Assembly: GCA_023079485.1 (NCBI GenBank)
Contig: CM041083.1
Location: forward strand, 173,221,480-173,285,479
Origin: Archilochus colubris
Taxonomy: Eukaryota; Chordata; Aves; Apodiformes; Trochilidae
DNA: 64,000 nucleotides
Reading direction: 5' to 3'
The notes beneath the pieces were generated by a model that was not told the origin of the DNA, did not search any database, and worked only from the letters and a program-made list of their open reading frames with translations. A program made the translations under genes and the position numbers. Within the stretch, counting starts at the first letter, position 1. Each line of letters begins with the position of its first letter. Below, piece after piece: positions 13,581 to 28,500 of the stretch.

Positions 13581-16500
13581 GTATTTAGCTAATATATAAA
13601 GGATATCAAGACTAATCCATTTTGAAAACCTCTTCATCAAAAATTAAGTAATTTCTGGCAGAGCCAGCAACAAGGTCTCTGGCCATGCTGAGGTCAAAGA
13701 GGACTTTGAGGGGTTTTGTTGAAAGCTTGATTACTTTATCTGGCTGAGGAAGCTGACTTAGCATCCATCTCACTGCAGCAAAACTGTGTGTCCTGGATGA
13801 AAACAGGACAAGACACTAAGGTGCTTATAGGACTTTCATCTCCTCTTTGATGTGCACAGAGGCCTGTAAGCACTCTGCCAACTTGCCAACATCCCCAGTG
13901 CTGCCTTGATGCCATCAATCATGACAAAGGATGATGTCATGATGGCATCACCTGTACCAGTGGGCTTCAGCCTCAGCACTGGCTTCTCTTGTCTTGGGAC
14001 AGCCTGGGCCCCAGTACTTCTGTCAGGCTAGGTGAGATTGTTCCAAGCTCCTCCTTTTTTTTTTTTTTTTTTTCTTGATGAACAAGCAGAAATATTCCAG
14101 GCTTCAATACTCAAACACTAAAACCTCTGTGGGGAGAGGTTAGAGACCTAACTTTAACTTAGTCTGGCCACAGCAAGCATCCCAATGCTGTGTGAGTCCT
14201 TCACTAAGATGTTCCATGCACCAGTCTTTTATTTAGCCATCCACACCATAAACTCCTGTCACTGAGGGAGCACATACTGAACTCTTCTGATCCTTCCTGC
14301 TGGGTCCCTTAACAGCTGCTTTCTGAAGCAGAACAGGGGAGCTAAAGCAGAACAAGAAAGGTTTCACAAGGGTAATTAATCAGAGGCACTTTTTCTGTCT
14401 TCAGCTTCTTCACATCAGTCTATAGACCTCTTCTATGGGTGTTATTATTTGATGGCTGTCTGGATTTTTAGGTGACCCAGGCAGTTTTTAGTGTTTTCCT
14501 TGGTATCCAAATTCCTAGTGGCTAATAATTCCCCAGGAGAAAAAAAGAAGTTTGTCATATTGGCTGGAGTAGAAGTATCTAACAAGTCAACCAAGTGATC
14601 TCTACAAGTCCAGATCAAAAGACAGATAATTTACAAGTCACTAGTTCTTTCTTTAAGCTTCTTATTTTTCAGTGATGAATTACAATGTGTGGAATCAGCT
14701 TAATTTGTCTCATTTCTAAATCCACCTCTCTCCACTTCTTTTTTCACGTTGGTCACAGAAGGAGTTGTTGAGATGGTCTTAGTCTAAGCAGTAGCCACCA
14801 TCCAGAAGAATTCCTAGTTTGCTCTTTCTAGATGCTAGGAGCAGTCATTAATATTTACCTTTCCTGCAGTGGTTTTGGAGAGCTGACAGATGGTTTTGGA
14901 GTACTGTATTTACAGATCTTCCAAGGGTGGAGTACTTGTGTTATTTCACTAATATGCTTGGTCTCTACTGTGGCAGTACTGTGGCAACATTAGTGCTTTT
15001 AATCTGTGGATGAAATAGAGCCCATACATTTTTAGCAGATAGTTCCACAATACATTAGGAACTGGACTTTCCCTTTGCTATATGCCAGTTAAGAACTACA
15101 CCCTCATAATCTTTTCCACCTATTTCTCCTTTTGATGTAGACAGCATGTTGGAATCCTTCATAACAACATGTCATTTGTACTTATGCAATGCTAGGAGTT
15201 GCTATTGCAGACAACTTGCTTTGAGTTTACTGGCACTGCCAAGAGCAAAGCATACAATGGTAAATGTAAGCTTATTTCTCAAGCCAGCTTGGAGCTCAGG
15301 GTCTCTGCATTTGCTGTTTCCTAACTGTGAAAATTATATGGAAGGTTCTGCAGGTATCAGCATTTTGCTATAATCATTTCCATATAGCCAAATAGAGAAA
15401 GGCAAGATTTTGGCTTCTGCACCTGAATTTGCAGGTTTTTTAGAACAAACTGAAAAACCTCTGAACAATATTCTCCTACATTTGCATCTCAAAGTGTAAA
15501 GCTCTTGAAGGTGGTGACTCATAAACCATTTCTTACTTCCTCAGAGATCCAAGCTTGCAAATGGAAAAACAGTCTGCAGCTCCAGTGAGGAAGAGCAGAG
15601 GGGTGGTGACAGAGCCCACACCATTTAACATGATGATGGATTGATGGGACCACATCAATAGGCCCTGAGAGCCCTGTGGCTCTCTGGGTAAGAGGAGATG
15701 GCAGGAACAGAGGAACATCATTAGGTAACACACCTATGGGGCAAGAGAAACCTCAAAACCAAGGAGCAACAGCCTGGAGGTGACTGGAGGCTCACAGCTC
15801 AAGCCATCAGCTAAACTTGGCTTCCTGATGAGAAATCTCTAGACAGTGGATTGTCACCAAAGCTCACACTTGCTCCCCCACTTAAATCAAAGTCACAATG
15901 TGCCATGCCACGACACAAACAGAAATAAAGTCTGTCTCAACCTGCCAGTTAGATATATTTAAAAAGCAAGGCAGGCCTTGCTAAAACCACGTACTTCCCT
16001 TTGCAGCTTCCCCTTTTTTTTAAGTCTGGAAGAAATGACCCAATTCTGGATGTATTATAAGCTGAAGCCAGAGCACCTGCCTGGCCTTTTGTCATCAGCC
16101 CCATGATAATCCCAGTGGTAAAAATCAGTAAAAGAAGTAAGAAGGTGCAGTTAGCATTTCCTCCACAAATGCTAAAAGCAGCACCAAATAATGTGTATGA
16201 ATCATCACATCTTTGCTTATACAAGCCAGGATAAAAATGTAGGAGTCATGCAAGCTGGGATAAGCTGTCATGCTTGGGGACTTAATGTATCTCCTAAAGT
16301 TAAGCAGAAACTCTTCCATGGGCAAGTCATTGCACAGCAGTACATTGTGTGGGGTTTACACTTTTCTTTAGAACATCCATGCTAACAATTGCCAGGGGCA
16401 GAATATCAGATTGCAGAAGGCATCTGACTAACCTGTGGTGGCAATTCCTATCTCATTACAGGTTCTATTCTGTTCCCCTTTCACTGGTTCTTTCACAAGG

Positions 16501-19500
16501 CCATCAGGGTGTATTCATGTCCCTGCTGTGGGAATTTGTCAGCAATATCCCTCAAAGGCAAGAGGTCTACATTCAGTGTTAGGTTTACCAGGGTAATGAA
16601 ATTGCCCTTTTAATGCTCATGATGATATCTTACTTTCACAGATTAGATGAGTATGTTTGTCTTTAATTTGCTTACACCCCAGAAAGTTACTCCTCCTTTT
16701 GTTTTACCTCCTGCAACAATATTCAGAAGTCCATATTCTTAAAAGTAGTAATTAGCACATTCCAATGGTACAAACATCAACTAATCCCCATGGTGATGAG
16801 ATCCCAAAGGAAAAGTGTGTGCTAATAAAGTGAACAATGCCAGGAAACATTTCTGGTGACTGAGACTCAGTCATCTATATTGCAAATGTGTCATAGCCCT
16901 TCCAGGCACATTTTCAGCCCAACCCAGCAACCAATATCTCATTTGGGGAGTTAGCATGGGGCACTGACCATTACCCTGGAGCAGTTTGGATGCAGTCACT
17001 GTCTTCTGAAGATCTACACAGAGTAGTGCAGCCCATCCTTTGCCTTGTGTGTCTTCTTTTTATAGAACAGTGATGGACTAAATTACCAGTGCTGATAGCT
17101 GATTTTTTTCATATCTCATGTGCACATCTTGTCTTCATTCCCAATACTCCTACATTTCCAGTTCTTTCCAGCTGTCTCCTATGATTTATCACATTAACAG
17201 AATGTGCTGCTAATGAGTTGGGCAAGGATAGCCATCATTTATTGCTCCCACTGGCAAGGCATTGAGGGCTGCAGGCTGATAAAAGGCCCTGAGTGTTGGA
17301 TTTTCCCAGGTTTAAGCCACCCTTTGCTCAGTGTCAGGTGTTACATCTGCTGTGCCTCAAGTGGGATCTTCAACAGCCAAAAAGTTGACAGATGTGTAAG
17401 AGAAACAATAAAGAAAGTCCTTGAGAAAAGCTGGGTGAAATCCAATCCCAGAGACAGAGCTGGGTGCCTAAGGATGCTCCCTTCAGTGCAAATGGATGCA
17501 TTTTCTGGGATTGCACTCCTAAATCAGCCCTTTCTTAGGAGCCATTGGGTGCAGAGGACACTTTTCAGATGGGCAAGTAAATGCTGAGTTCAGAAGGAAC
17601 AGGGGGATGAGGAAGCATGTATGTGTTTACAACCTTGAAGTCTATTGCCCTTGTTTACCTAAAAGATTTGTGGATAGAGCCATAAATCAGACACTGCTGA
17701 GATTTACAGTTTCCTCTGACTAAGCCTTGTCCACCCTACGTGCCTTACCACAGCTCCTTTCTGCCAAGTGCTCCACAGGGCCCCAGGCACAGAGGGAGAG
17801 GCCAAGGTCAGGGTACCTCCAAGTTGATCAAAATGGGGCCAGAATGAACCCCACACAGCACCGTGGTCTCCTCATTCAGCAGCCCATGTGTTTCTTAGCT
17901 CTGCATGATGTTCAGCTCCTTCAGCCCAGGCTCCTTCCATCTGAGCACAGACCATATGGGTGTCTCCTTCACGTGCAGCTGAAGCTTTCCTGTTGCATAT
18001 CTTCAGCCTCCCACAGTTGGAAGCAGTAAGAGGTAGTTTGATCTGGGTGTTATACATGGGAAGGATTGAAATTTGCTAATTTTTAGCACTCTGCACCCTC
18101 ACAGGCCCACAACAATCTTCATTGGATGGTTTGCTGGCTTTATGGTTGCGTTTCTCATCCTCCTGAGAGAAGATGCATGCATGTGCTTCCTGCAGGAGCA
18201 GAAGGCTCTTGCCACTTTATCACCTCAGTCTCATGGATCTCTGTCCACCCCTCACTAGTTTGTGGAAAAAAAAAATCTTCATCATTGCTTCTGTCCATCA
18301 AGAGGAAGAGTTGAGTTGGCATTTTGCCACACCTGGCAAGCCATGGGTTGATACAAATTATCTGGGGTTTTTTATAGTGCCTATCATCACAGTATCAAAG
18401 CACTGAAATACTGTTGGTTGCTTATGTCTCCCCATTGATCTTGTCACCAAAAGCCAACCCTACTGGAGACCATCAGTATTCCATGTGGCATTGCTCAAAG
18501 GGTTTGTTTCATTAGATGGCCTCATCCGTAGCCAGCACTGGGACAGTCTCTAACTCTAGGGTTAGATTCCAGGCTTTAATTACTTGTGATGATTACCACA
18601 CTCTTCCGAAGAACTTTTTGAAAGATGACTTTAGCACTGTTTATAGATGTGTTTTCTTAAATTAATTTAATTTATACTGTCAACCTTCCAGTGCTTAAAA
18701 ATGTCTATGGACACTGCAAGCCTTCAAATTGAGGTAAAAAAATTCTGTGACAGGTGACACTCATGTAGGAAACATCACAAAATGGATTTATAAGAAGTCT
18801 GTAATGTTTAGAAATAGCTGGCTGTGCCATTCTGTGTTGACTGACAGTTTTGTCCATGATAGATATGAGTTACATTAGACCTTTTAAATTTCAATATATT
18901 TTTATGCTTTTGGCACTCTCCAGACACATTGAAATAAAATTTGTGGGTTTTTGCATGTTGCAACAACTGGGTGCATGCTACTGTGGTCAGTTTTAATAGG
19001 TATTAATACAGTGAGTAGCAAGCAAATTATAACTGTTTCACATTAGACATGATTTTACAGCAGACAATTTTATAAGGAGAATGGAATGAATCAAATACAG
19101 TAATTTGTATTAAAATATCTTTTACATCCCCTGTGTTCCAGTGGAACTGATGACAAGCCTAGAGAAGCATGCTAGGACAAACAGACCAGAAAATTAAATT
19201 CTTCTAGCTTTCATATGCCACAGCAGGAATAATTTGCTTTTTTTTTTTTTTTTTCCCCCTCAGTCTTTCTTTTCATTCTCCTTTTTGGAGAGAGGATTAC
19301 AATGTATTCCTACATTCCTAAATCCTATCAAAAATATTTTTTTTTTCAGTTTCATAGAACTGGGATCTGGTTTAGGTTTTTTGGGGTAGGCTCTAATGTG
19401 GTATGGTTGACGGATGGCATTTACTAGCATGTGAAGAAAGCCAAATGGTTAAAGTTGAGGTTGCACTCTCAGGGCTCTGGATCTTTGGGGAATGTTTATT

Positions 19501-19985
19501 CTCTCAATTAAGCATATACATATATTTGCCAGATGTCCCAGATCAGACTGCATTTTTGACATAGAATCCATACTTAAAGAGGTTGTGCTCAAGCTCTAGA
19601 TGTCCCTGAGAGCAGAGCACTTAAACACACAGGGTGTCTTTGGGCTGTTGCACTGGCAGCTTTGAGCTCCCTGTGTCCCATTAGTCAGAAGATGCCTGTG
19701 AGGCCTCTGTAGAGCATTGTGGCTGCTGGAAACTGTTGAACATCTGAGGTCAAATCTTCCTTAGCGTAAAGTGAAACTCCATCAGCCTCATATTAAGTGT
19801 CTGTAGATTTAGCATCTTGTCTCAGTCACTCACCTGACTATAATCTGCAGAGAGAGAGATATCTGCAAGGCCACCGTTCACCCCAAATTTATCTAGGTAT
19901 TCAAGACCAGTGGGAAGACTGGTGCCTGTCTGTCTATCAACTACAAGGACACCCCAAACAACAGGCTTAGCTAGATGTTTTAGAG
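13581..19985. other. unique sequence with short homopolymers
   Basis: No gene or transposon is recognised. Small poly-T tracts occur at 14057-14073 and 19238-19255. The 127-codon frame at 17204-17587 and others like it lack any identifiable domain. Confidence 0.55.
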
Positions 19986-20576
19986 ATACATCAAGAGAAG
20001 CATAGGGAGTAGGTTGAAGGAGGTGATCCTCCCTCTCTACTCTCTGGTGAGACCCTACTTGGAATATCATGTCCAGCTCTGGGGTCCCCAGCACAAAAAA
20101 GACATGGAACTCTTGGGAGCAGGTTGAGATGAGGGCCACAGAAATGACCAGGTGGATGGAAGATCTCTATGGAGAAAAGTTAAGAGAGTTCAGGTTATTC
20201 AGATTGTAGAGCAGAAGTGCTCCAGGGAGACACTACTGCAGTGTTTTGGTACTTAAAGGGGGTTTGTAAGAAAGATGAGGACAAACTTTTTAGCAGGGCC
20301 TGTTGTGATAGGACAAAGGGTAATGGTTTTAAAATAACAGACAACAGGTTTAGGCAAGATATAAGGAGGAATATTTTTACAATGAGGAGGGTGAAATACT
20401 GGCACAGGTTGCCCGGGGAGTTGGGAGAAGCTCCATCTCTGGAAACACTCAAGGCTAGGTTGCACTGGGCTTTGAGCAATCTTTTCTAGTTGAATATGTC
20501 CTTGCTCACTGCAGGGGCTTGAACCAGATGACCTTTAAATATCCCTTCCAACCCAACACATTCTATAATTCTATGA
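19986..20576 (+). mobile_element. 5'-truncated CR1 LINE
   Basis: A CR1 3' segment carrying the C-terminal part of the reverse-transcriptase ORF. The frame at 20217-20489 reads a typical CR1 end (GVCKKDEDKLFSRACCDRTKG, about 20 residues, then the LPGELGEAPSLETLKARL block). It terminates in the bird-typical tail (ATTCTATAATTCTATGA). Upstream the 'ctggtgagaccctacttgg' block corresponds to the conserved 'LVRPHLEY' region, but frameshifts separate it from the downstream frame. It is moderately diverged and non-functional. CR1 copies are normally 5'-truncated by incomplete target-primed reverse transcription, which explains the missing front. Confidence 0.9.
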
Positions 20577-23500
20577 GTTAGGTAGCTGCACTGTAGGCCA
20601 ATGCTGTTGTCAGGCTGCCATCAGAGCACAGGCAGCCAGCTACATGGGAAACATGGAGTGACAGAGCTCACCATGGTTTAGGTTTTGTTTTCAAGCCCTT
20701 TCTTTATCTTGGAGCAGACACGGCCACTTCACATCTCTGAGCCAGTCATAAATCAGAACAATTACTGCCTTCTCCACCAGATCCTTACCGCTGGTAAAAT
20801 AAGGACTATCCAAATATTTGTGATGGTTGTTACACAAGGCTGAAGCGTGGTCATCGGTCAGTGTATGCAAAGGGCTCTGTGATTCAAAGATCACAGATAT
20901 GGAGCCTGTCTCTTTGGTTTTGGGAATTCCATTGCACTCATTAATTGCTCAGAAATCCTGTCCCTATAAAGGTGTCTCTATGTCCTCAACGTTTTTAGGT
21001 GAGGAATTTCGCTGATGAGCTAAGCCCTGAGGCCACTCACAGCACAGTTACTTATTTCTACTCTGTTTATAAAACAGGATTGTTTCTCAGAACTTCAAAA
21101 GTTCAAGGCACTGTATGTGCTTACCTGAGAAAAGTCAGGTGTATTTCTATTTGAAGTGTCTTTATTTCTTGGCAATTAAAATAAAAAACCCAGAAGCTCT
21201 GTAATGACATAATAGTAAGAAAAAGCTACTAGACCTTTCTTTGTTCCCCCCTTCCCTTTTTAGTAGTATTCACTAATATTGTGTCTCTGGAGAAGGGCTT
21301 AATTTTAGTACTACTGATACTGGTGACGTCTACAGCTAAGTGGTGAAAAAAACTTTTAAAAAAAAAAAAAAAAGCAAGTCACAATTCTGGTTTATAGCTT
21401 CTTGTTTATTTTTTCAGATGGAATGATGTATTGTTTGTCATGCCAATCTTTGAGATACTGAAACCCAGCAAAAAGAAGCTTTATTGACCAAAAGGTTTGT
21501 GGTTTTTTTTTTTTCCTTTAGAAAACTTATTTCTCATACAGTGTGGAGGCTTTTGAGATTTTTATCAGATGGATGGCAATGAGACTTTGCTTTTAGTGAA
21601 GCCTTAGTTTATGTGGTCATATCATTACAGGGAATCTTGCATTTGAGGACAAAAAAGTTGTGGGTGGACACAGTATGTGGAAACTACACTCTGATTTTAG
21701 AATTTACACAGGAGCAGCCTGAACTGTGTTTCAATAGCAAATAGCTTGTTTTTCAGCCAGTCTCATTTTGGAGGAGGGAGTTCATAATTTTTAAGTTGTT
21801 ATTTAGGCTGTTGAAACTCAAGCTGGTATCAGACTGCACTGCTTTGAACTTCTTCATTAGTCTCATGTTAGATTAGGTCTGGGATCTGCTTACCAGAATT
21901 TATGCTTTCAGCTTGTGGTAGAAATGAAATTTGCTTTTATTTGGCCTGTGTCCTTAGGAGTACAAATGGAAACATCTTCCCAGGGGGGGATGTGGAGGCA
22001 GAGTGTGCTACTGCCACTAGAGCCTGTCACAATCTGCCTGTGAACACCTTGGGGGACCCACTGCCCTACTGTGCATTTGGATGGGAAGGAGAGAAGGTGT
22101 CCCTGTCCTTTGGAACTCGTCAGCTCCCCCTCTTCTTCTCTCTGCCAAAGATATGGAATTCAGATGCTGGCTGTGTTTTCCATACAGGAATGTGGTCACA
22201 GAATGGTCACTCAGTTCTGCTGCTCCGTGATGTTATTTCATGCTCAACAGAAGTCGTTGCTTTTGTATAAGAATTTTATACTAGATTTCTAAGGGGGCAA
22301 AACAACCTGTTCCTGTACGGTAAACCAGAGAGCTCAGATCTTGAACTGCAGGCTAGGACCTCACAGGGATAATAATAGGGATGGAAAGGAAGCCACAGAG
22401 GATGAAACCTGGGTGTAGGAAGGCTGTGCCCTGCTCCCAGCTCTGCCAGAGCACACTCCCTGAGCAATACATTTCCTTCTCCACACTGTACTTTTTTAAC
22501 AGCTCTAATAACTTTTGCACATCTGTCTGCTCCATGCAGAATTGTGGGCTGTCACATCTGCGTAGCTTTACTAATGTGTCAAGACCCATATAAATAAATG
22601 ACATGTAGTGCTGCTTGGGGACTTTCCTTGTGAGCCAGGTGAGCTCAACATGGCCTTGAGGCTTTTCCCCATATTGTCTGTGAGAGCCTCTCCTTTTCCA
22701 CAGAGCAGGAAAATTTGCTGTTCCCTTGATCCTTTTAACATTTTCTTCTTTCTGACAGTCTCAGCTCAATTTGGTCTGTTCCTGCTTTGGCTTTAAGCCT
22801 CCAGACAGGCCTTGACTGTGTCCTGTACTGAAAAATTGCTGTGCATCACTAGTACACTGTTTATATTATGGCTTGTTTTACATTAACATCTATAGATAAT
22901 AATAGCTAACACTTATATACAGATTTTACAGGAGTGGTGAAAAACAGGTGCCCTACAGGCACCATACTTGGGTACCAGGAGCACTCACCTCAATCGATTG
23001 TACACAAAGCAGGATCAGCTGTAGCAAAGTAAGCACCATTCTGTCAATGCCTTCTAGTGTCAACAGTGAAAGAATCAGCAGCCTTTTGAAATCACTCCAC
23101 TCAAAGAATAGGTGGAAGGCCAAGCAGAAGCATCACAGAAGCCTCTAGAGTTGCCTTTCTCACATCTTGGCAGCATTCAGGAAAGAGACAGGGCCACTTT
23201 TGTCCAAATCCTCTCCAATTCTGATTTGGTAATCTCTCTAGATCTGCTTATTTTTAGTTTAGGCAGATGCTGAGGAGGAATATATAATAAATTCACATTC
23301 CTCATTTGAGTGAATTTTCCAGGTATGTTCCTTTTGATGTTTATACAGAGGATGAAACTCTCTCAGCTGGAAAAATGTCACTACTTTTTCTGTGTATGTA
23401 ACACATCTACCAAAAGGTGTGAAGAAGATCTGCTATCTAGTCAAGACACTTCTTATGGCTTCCATTCAATTGGCACTTAGGAAGCACTTAGGAAGATCAT

Positions 23501-24962
23501 CACAGGTTTTCTTTTTAATTTAATAAGTGTTACTGAATAGCAGGCATTGAAATGCTTGTGGAGTTCCTGGATGGGGTAGTCACAGAAGAGCAACACAGAA
23601 TTACCTACAAGACAGAAAATTACCTTTACCTGACCCAAACCAGGACATGCATCTATGAGTTCTGTATAAAAATACCAAGTCATCCCAGCCACTCTGCAAA
23701 ACAAACAATAAAAAATGTACAATGCATAACACTATTCACAATCACAGCCATAAAAGGTGACAGCACTGAATGTCATGCTAAAATTTAACAGCTTGGAAAG
23801 AATGATCAGTTCCTGCTTACATAACAGTCACATAAAAATACCCTAAAAATATTTGGTGTCATGGCTGTAGTCTAGAGGGATAGTGGTGTTCCAATGTATC
23901 CAGCTCATATGCCCCACATTCCCACCAAAGTAGCTGCTGACAAAACCAAACTGTGTAATCCCAAGTGGCAGTCTGTAGACTGCTGCCTGAATTTGAATGT
24001 AAGGTCTACAGTTATGAAACAAGGACTTAGGAGCTGGTCTCTTAAATAGCCCTGTGCTCCAGCACTGTGATGTGCACAAAAGAAGAAAATATAGACAGAG
24101 CTGGTTTAAGAGGTGAGAGATTCTTGGCAGTTGTTTAAGGGCTCCTAGACAGCACGGCCCTACTTGGTTCAGTTTAGCAGAGAGGCATCCAGCAGGCAGC
24201 TGGAAAGTAGGAGCAGATCATATCCCAATCTTTGCCCAAGTTCTCTGTGGATTTAACACCATCTGCAGAGCAAAGCTTCCATGCAAACAGCCCCATCAGC
24301 AGAGATGCCCTCAGAAAAGATGAATCTAAAATCCATACTGACCATCCCACACATAGCACTGGACATGCTCTCTCATGCAGATATTTTTACACAGCTGACA
24401 CACACATTGTACTGTGGTACACCACCATGTGGGTAACCTTACACCACTTACGTTGTCCAAGCCAATGTTCTGGATGAAATCCAGAGCTGTTGAGAGGTTC
24501 ACTGCTACCTTAGGTCCTTAAATACCCAGAAGAAACTCTTTCCAAGTATTTTGGGAAAAATGGGACTAGATGGAGCTACCTGGGTTATCAAGTCAACAGC
24601 CCTGCAATTTGTTGACCATGTTTTTGTGGACAACACACCATTCAGTTTAGTCAGAAATTCCTGGGATGATGCCCTCTGTATCACAGCTCACATCATTCCC
24701 CATCCCACCACAACAAACTCACAGCCTGGACAAAGTCCAAGGAAAATAAGTCTGGAAATTACAACTCTCTCTTACAACTGATGCCTACTTGGAAGAACCT
24801 GATGCTCCACACAGTCAAGCAGAGCCTTGGGCAGAGCAGATTGTGCAGCCCCGAGTGTGTAACATTGCACCAGGCAGTGCTGGTATGGGGACAAGGGGAC
24901 CCCACCTCCAGCCACAGGACTTCCATACCAGAAAATCCTCATTGTCCATAAGAGAGAGACAG
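20577..24962. other. unique sequence, no gene recognised
   Basis: AT-leaning non-coding sequence with a poly-A tract near 21355-21373. Several 60-120 codon frames exist on both strands with no recognisable domain. No mobile element could be supported. Confidence 0.55.
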
Positions 24963-25273
24963 CCTTCCTTCCTTTTTCTTCCTTTTCCTTCCTTTTTCTT
25001 CCTTTTCCTTCCTTTTTCTTCCTTTTCCTTCCTTTTTCTTCCTTCCTTCCTTCCTTCCTTCCTTCCTTCCTTCCTTCCTTCCTTCCTTCCTTCCTTCCTT
25101 CCTTCCTTCCTTCCTTCCTTCCTTCCTTCCTTCCTTCTTTCCTTTCTTCCTTCCTTTCCTTTCTTCCTTTCTTTCCTTTCTTTCCTTTCTTTCCTTTCTT
25201 CCTTTCTTTCCTTTCTTTCTTCCTTTCTTTCCTTCCTTCCTTTCTTTCTTTCCTTCCTTTCTTTCTTTCCTTC

Positions 25274-25352
<79 letters not shown>

Positions 25353-25521
25353 TCCTTCTTTCTTTCTTTCTTTCTTTCCTTCTTCCTTCCTTCCTTCTTC
25401 CTTCCTTCCTTCCTTCCTTCCTTCCTTCCTTCCTTCCTTCCTTCCTTCCTTCCTTCCTTCCTTCCTTCCTTCCTTCCTTCCTTCCTTCCTTCCTTCCTTC
25501 CTTCCTTCCTTCCTTCCTTCC
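24963..25521. repeat. large (CCTT)n/(CTTT)n polypyrimidine array
   Basis: About 560 bp of pure pyrimidine on the plus strand. It is layered: a 20-bp higher-order unit mixing CCTT and CTTTTT (24963-25038), a CCTT block (to about 25136), a mixed CTTT/CCTT block, a CTTT block (about 25280-25375), then a final CCTT block of about 30 units. The long open frames through it on both strands (up to 336 codons) are translations of this low-complexity DNA, not genes. Such arrays are prone to replication slippage and triplex (H-DNA) formation. Confidence 0.97.
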
Positions 25522-28500
25522 CAGTTTCATTTCCCCGTTCTTTAATATATTTCTCACAAATCACATCCAGCTTCCCGTATCTGCTCGGCCTTGGGAAAAC
25601 TGGGGAACTTCCAGAGGCTTCTCACAGGAGACACTTCTGTAGCCCCCTCTGCTTCCCAAACACCACTGCACTAACCCAATACATTGAGAAACCAAAAGTA
25701 ACAACTGAATTAAGACCTGATTGGTTTTTTTCTGGAAAGAAAAAGTTACGGTGTCTTTTGACATTTCTTTTATGTTTCCTCATTTCTGATGGAACTTAGG
25801 GTGTTATTTTGTTCCACTGGAGATCCTTTCTGAGTTTTGAATTCTTCCCTCTGCTTCTCCCCATTTGCGTGGACCCTATTTTGCTTTTCTACCAAAAACT
25901 TCAGCAGCAGTGAAGTTTCACAGGATGTACCAAACAAAACCTAAATGAATTTATGGTAGCCCACCTGCACAGAAGCAGACTTTGTCCACAGCCACTGATA
26001 GTTCTTTGTAAGCTTTTAAGAGCTATGTGAGTCACAGTAAAGTGATGCTATATAGTACATGCTTACAGACTCAGATTTGCTCTTTGTTCTGATTTCTTCT
26101 TCCCCTTTTTAAGACCTTCAAGGGCCCATGTCCTCACCCCATGAGTACCTTTGGTTCCCTGCATCTCCAAGGGGCTATCTGTATTGTTATAACACTGCTG
26201 CTGCTGCTCTAAATCCTCTAATAAATCCTCTGCTGAATTGATTGCAAGTCAGAGAAGCTCCTGAGCAGTCTTAACTTGTTCAGGAACAGTCAATTTTTTT
26301 TTACAGTTCATCTTTTCCTATACTCAATCTGTACAGACTTCAACTTTCCCTTACTCCCCTGGCTCACTGGAGACCATTATTTGCCTTACCACCAATCCAT
26401 GCAGCCCTCCTGAAAAAATCCTTCAATCCTCTATGCTTAGGGACAAAAATGTTTAAAGGAACCCGTGTGTGCCCAATGCAGGGTTCCTGGGCTGCAGGGG
26501 AATGCACAGGGAGATGGAGTCCACCAATCCTTGTGCAAAATCCCACCACACAACTGGGGATACAGGAGGAGATGGCTTTACACCAGGTGTAGCCCCCTGC
26601 CCCAGGGCTCTGGAGAGCCTCTGCACATCTCCACACATCATCCTTTTGTGCAGCCATGAGTCTGGCAGAGGACCCTCCAGCCTTGGTTACACTTTGGAGC
26701 TACATTTGTTAGTTATTTCTTAAGTTCAGCTTAGGCAAATGACATTTTAGCATATTTTTATTTCCACAGGGGACAGATTAAACCAATAATAATAACAACA
26801 CATATTAGGTTCAGCTGCTCTATTTTGTTCCTCTAAGGAGGCCTGAAGCACTGTTTCCTAATGTAAGTGCTGATCCTACAAATCTGAGTAAATTTTACAC
26901 ATGGGAATATTTCCTCTAGAGTTGATTGAAGCTGCTCAGATGTGCAAAGCTGAGCCTTACTACAAATATTTTCAGGACTCAGCCCATAGTTTCAGTGGTT
27001 CAATTTAGCCTAGATTTTGCCCATACTTCAGAAAAAAAAAATGACCAAACATTACTACAAACAGGGCCAAGGAATCCTCTATTACTTTTCTGACCAAATT
27101 TTTATTAATATCTCAATAGAAGTCATGGCAATAAAATGACCTTTGTCACTTTGTAAATAGTCTTTCAAAACTTGGCCATGTTTCATTTATATAATGTACA
27201 TTATGACCTTACACTTTTAAATTTTAAAAGAATGGTAATTGTTTTTTTCTAAATCTAGAACCCTGAAAATGATTACCGAAAATAGGGGAACAAATAAGAG
27301 CTTCACAATCAATCTCCTTAATGTGTAGCTGAACATAGTGAATTTGTGTGCTGTGAAGTGACAGATTCAACTCTGTTTTCTTCATTTATGTCTATAATAT
27401 ATAAAGATTTACACAGAACCTTCAATTAGAAAACTGAAACCAAGAGAAACTGAGGACTACCACAGGAAACTTGAAAACTCTTCTCTCTTTTTAATTAAAT
27501 ATATTTATATAAATAAATTTGATTAAATAATTTTTTATTTATAATTATGGCGTGATTTACAGTTTTAGAAGTATTTTAAAACAGTCTGAGTTTCTGTACA
27601 CCCAAGTGCTTTTTTCCATAAAACAGGAAAATATTTTCTTCACAGAGGAGTTGTGACATTGGATTTTATAGATCACGGAGAGGTCTTCACACAAGAGGTA
27701 TAATGTAAAACATTCTACAGTAAGTGATTAATCTTTTCTTTAATAAGGTCTGAAGACTAAATAACTTATATTTCTAACAGCTCAGGAAATTTTCAGGATG
27801 TTCTGTAGACATTTCAGGACATGACCTGCAGCCGGGTAAGAGAGTTGTAGCTCATTGACTCTCTTGTCTACGGTTGATGATGTCTTCTATTATTTTTCCA
27901 CATTTGTGATTTCTTAAATTCAATTTTCATATTTTCCTGTCATTGAATTCCTTAGTTTCTTCCTTCTCTGACTACGATGGAAAGAAATGGTGAGCTATTG
28001 TGGGCACTGGCAGCCGGGGGCCAGGGGAGGCAAATTAATTCTGCACAGGGCATTTGGCACTCTCCACATTTTGCAGGCTTGTCTTTCCCACTTCACAGCA
28101 TTCCCACTTAACAACTTAAAAATATATTTGTATTTAATATCGGGGGGAAAGCAGAGGATAAAGCGAAGCAGATCTTGCTTAATAGATAGTGAAAAGGAAA
28201 AGGAAAATATTTCAATGCTTGGTGTAGCTGGATGCCAAAGCCTCTGGCTGTTGTTACAAGAACAGTGTTAACGATATTAGTAACAGGAGATGAGACAGAT
28301 GATGGAATAGGGAAGAACAATTTAAGGAAAACTGACCATCTCTCTATTAAAGTCAGTCACGTACAGAAACACAATATGGTTAGTGTTGCAATTCTTCTGC
28401 AGCTGAATGGCAAGAAACTAACTCTTGTTGAATAACTGTGGATCCATCAACAGCAAAACAAAAAAAAGTGGCTAAATAGTGCAAAATATACTGTGAAAAC

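Noticed and set aside
24772..25799. Long open frames (up to 336 codons) on both strands
   Set aside because: They are translations of the CCTT/CTTT array; the Phe/Leu/Pro/Ser or Lys/Glu/Arg/Gly repeats reflect the tetranucleotides.
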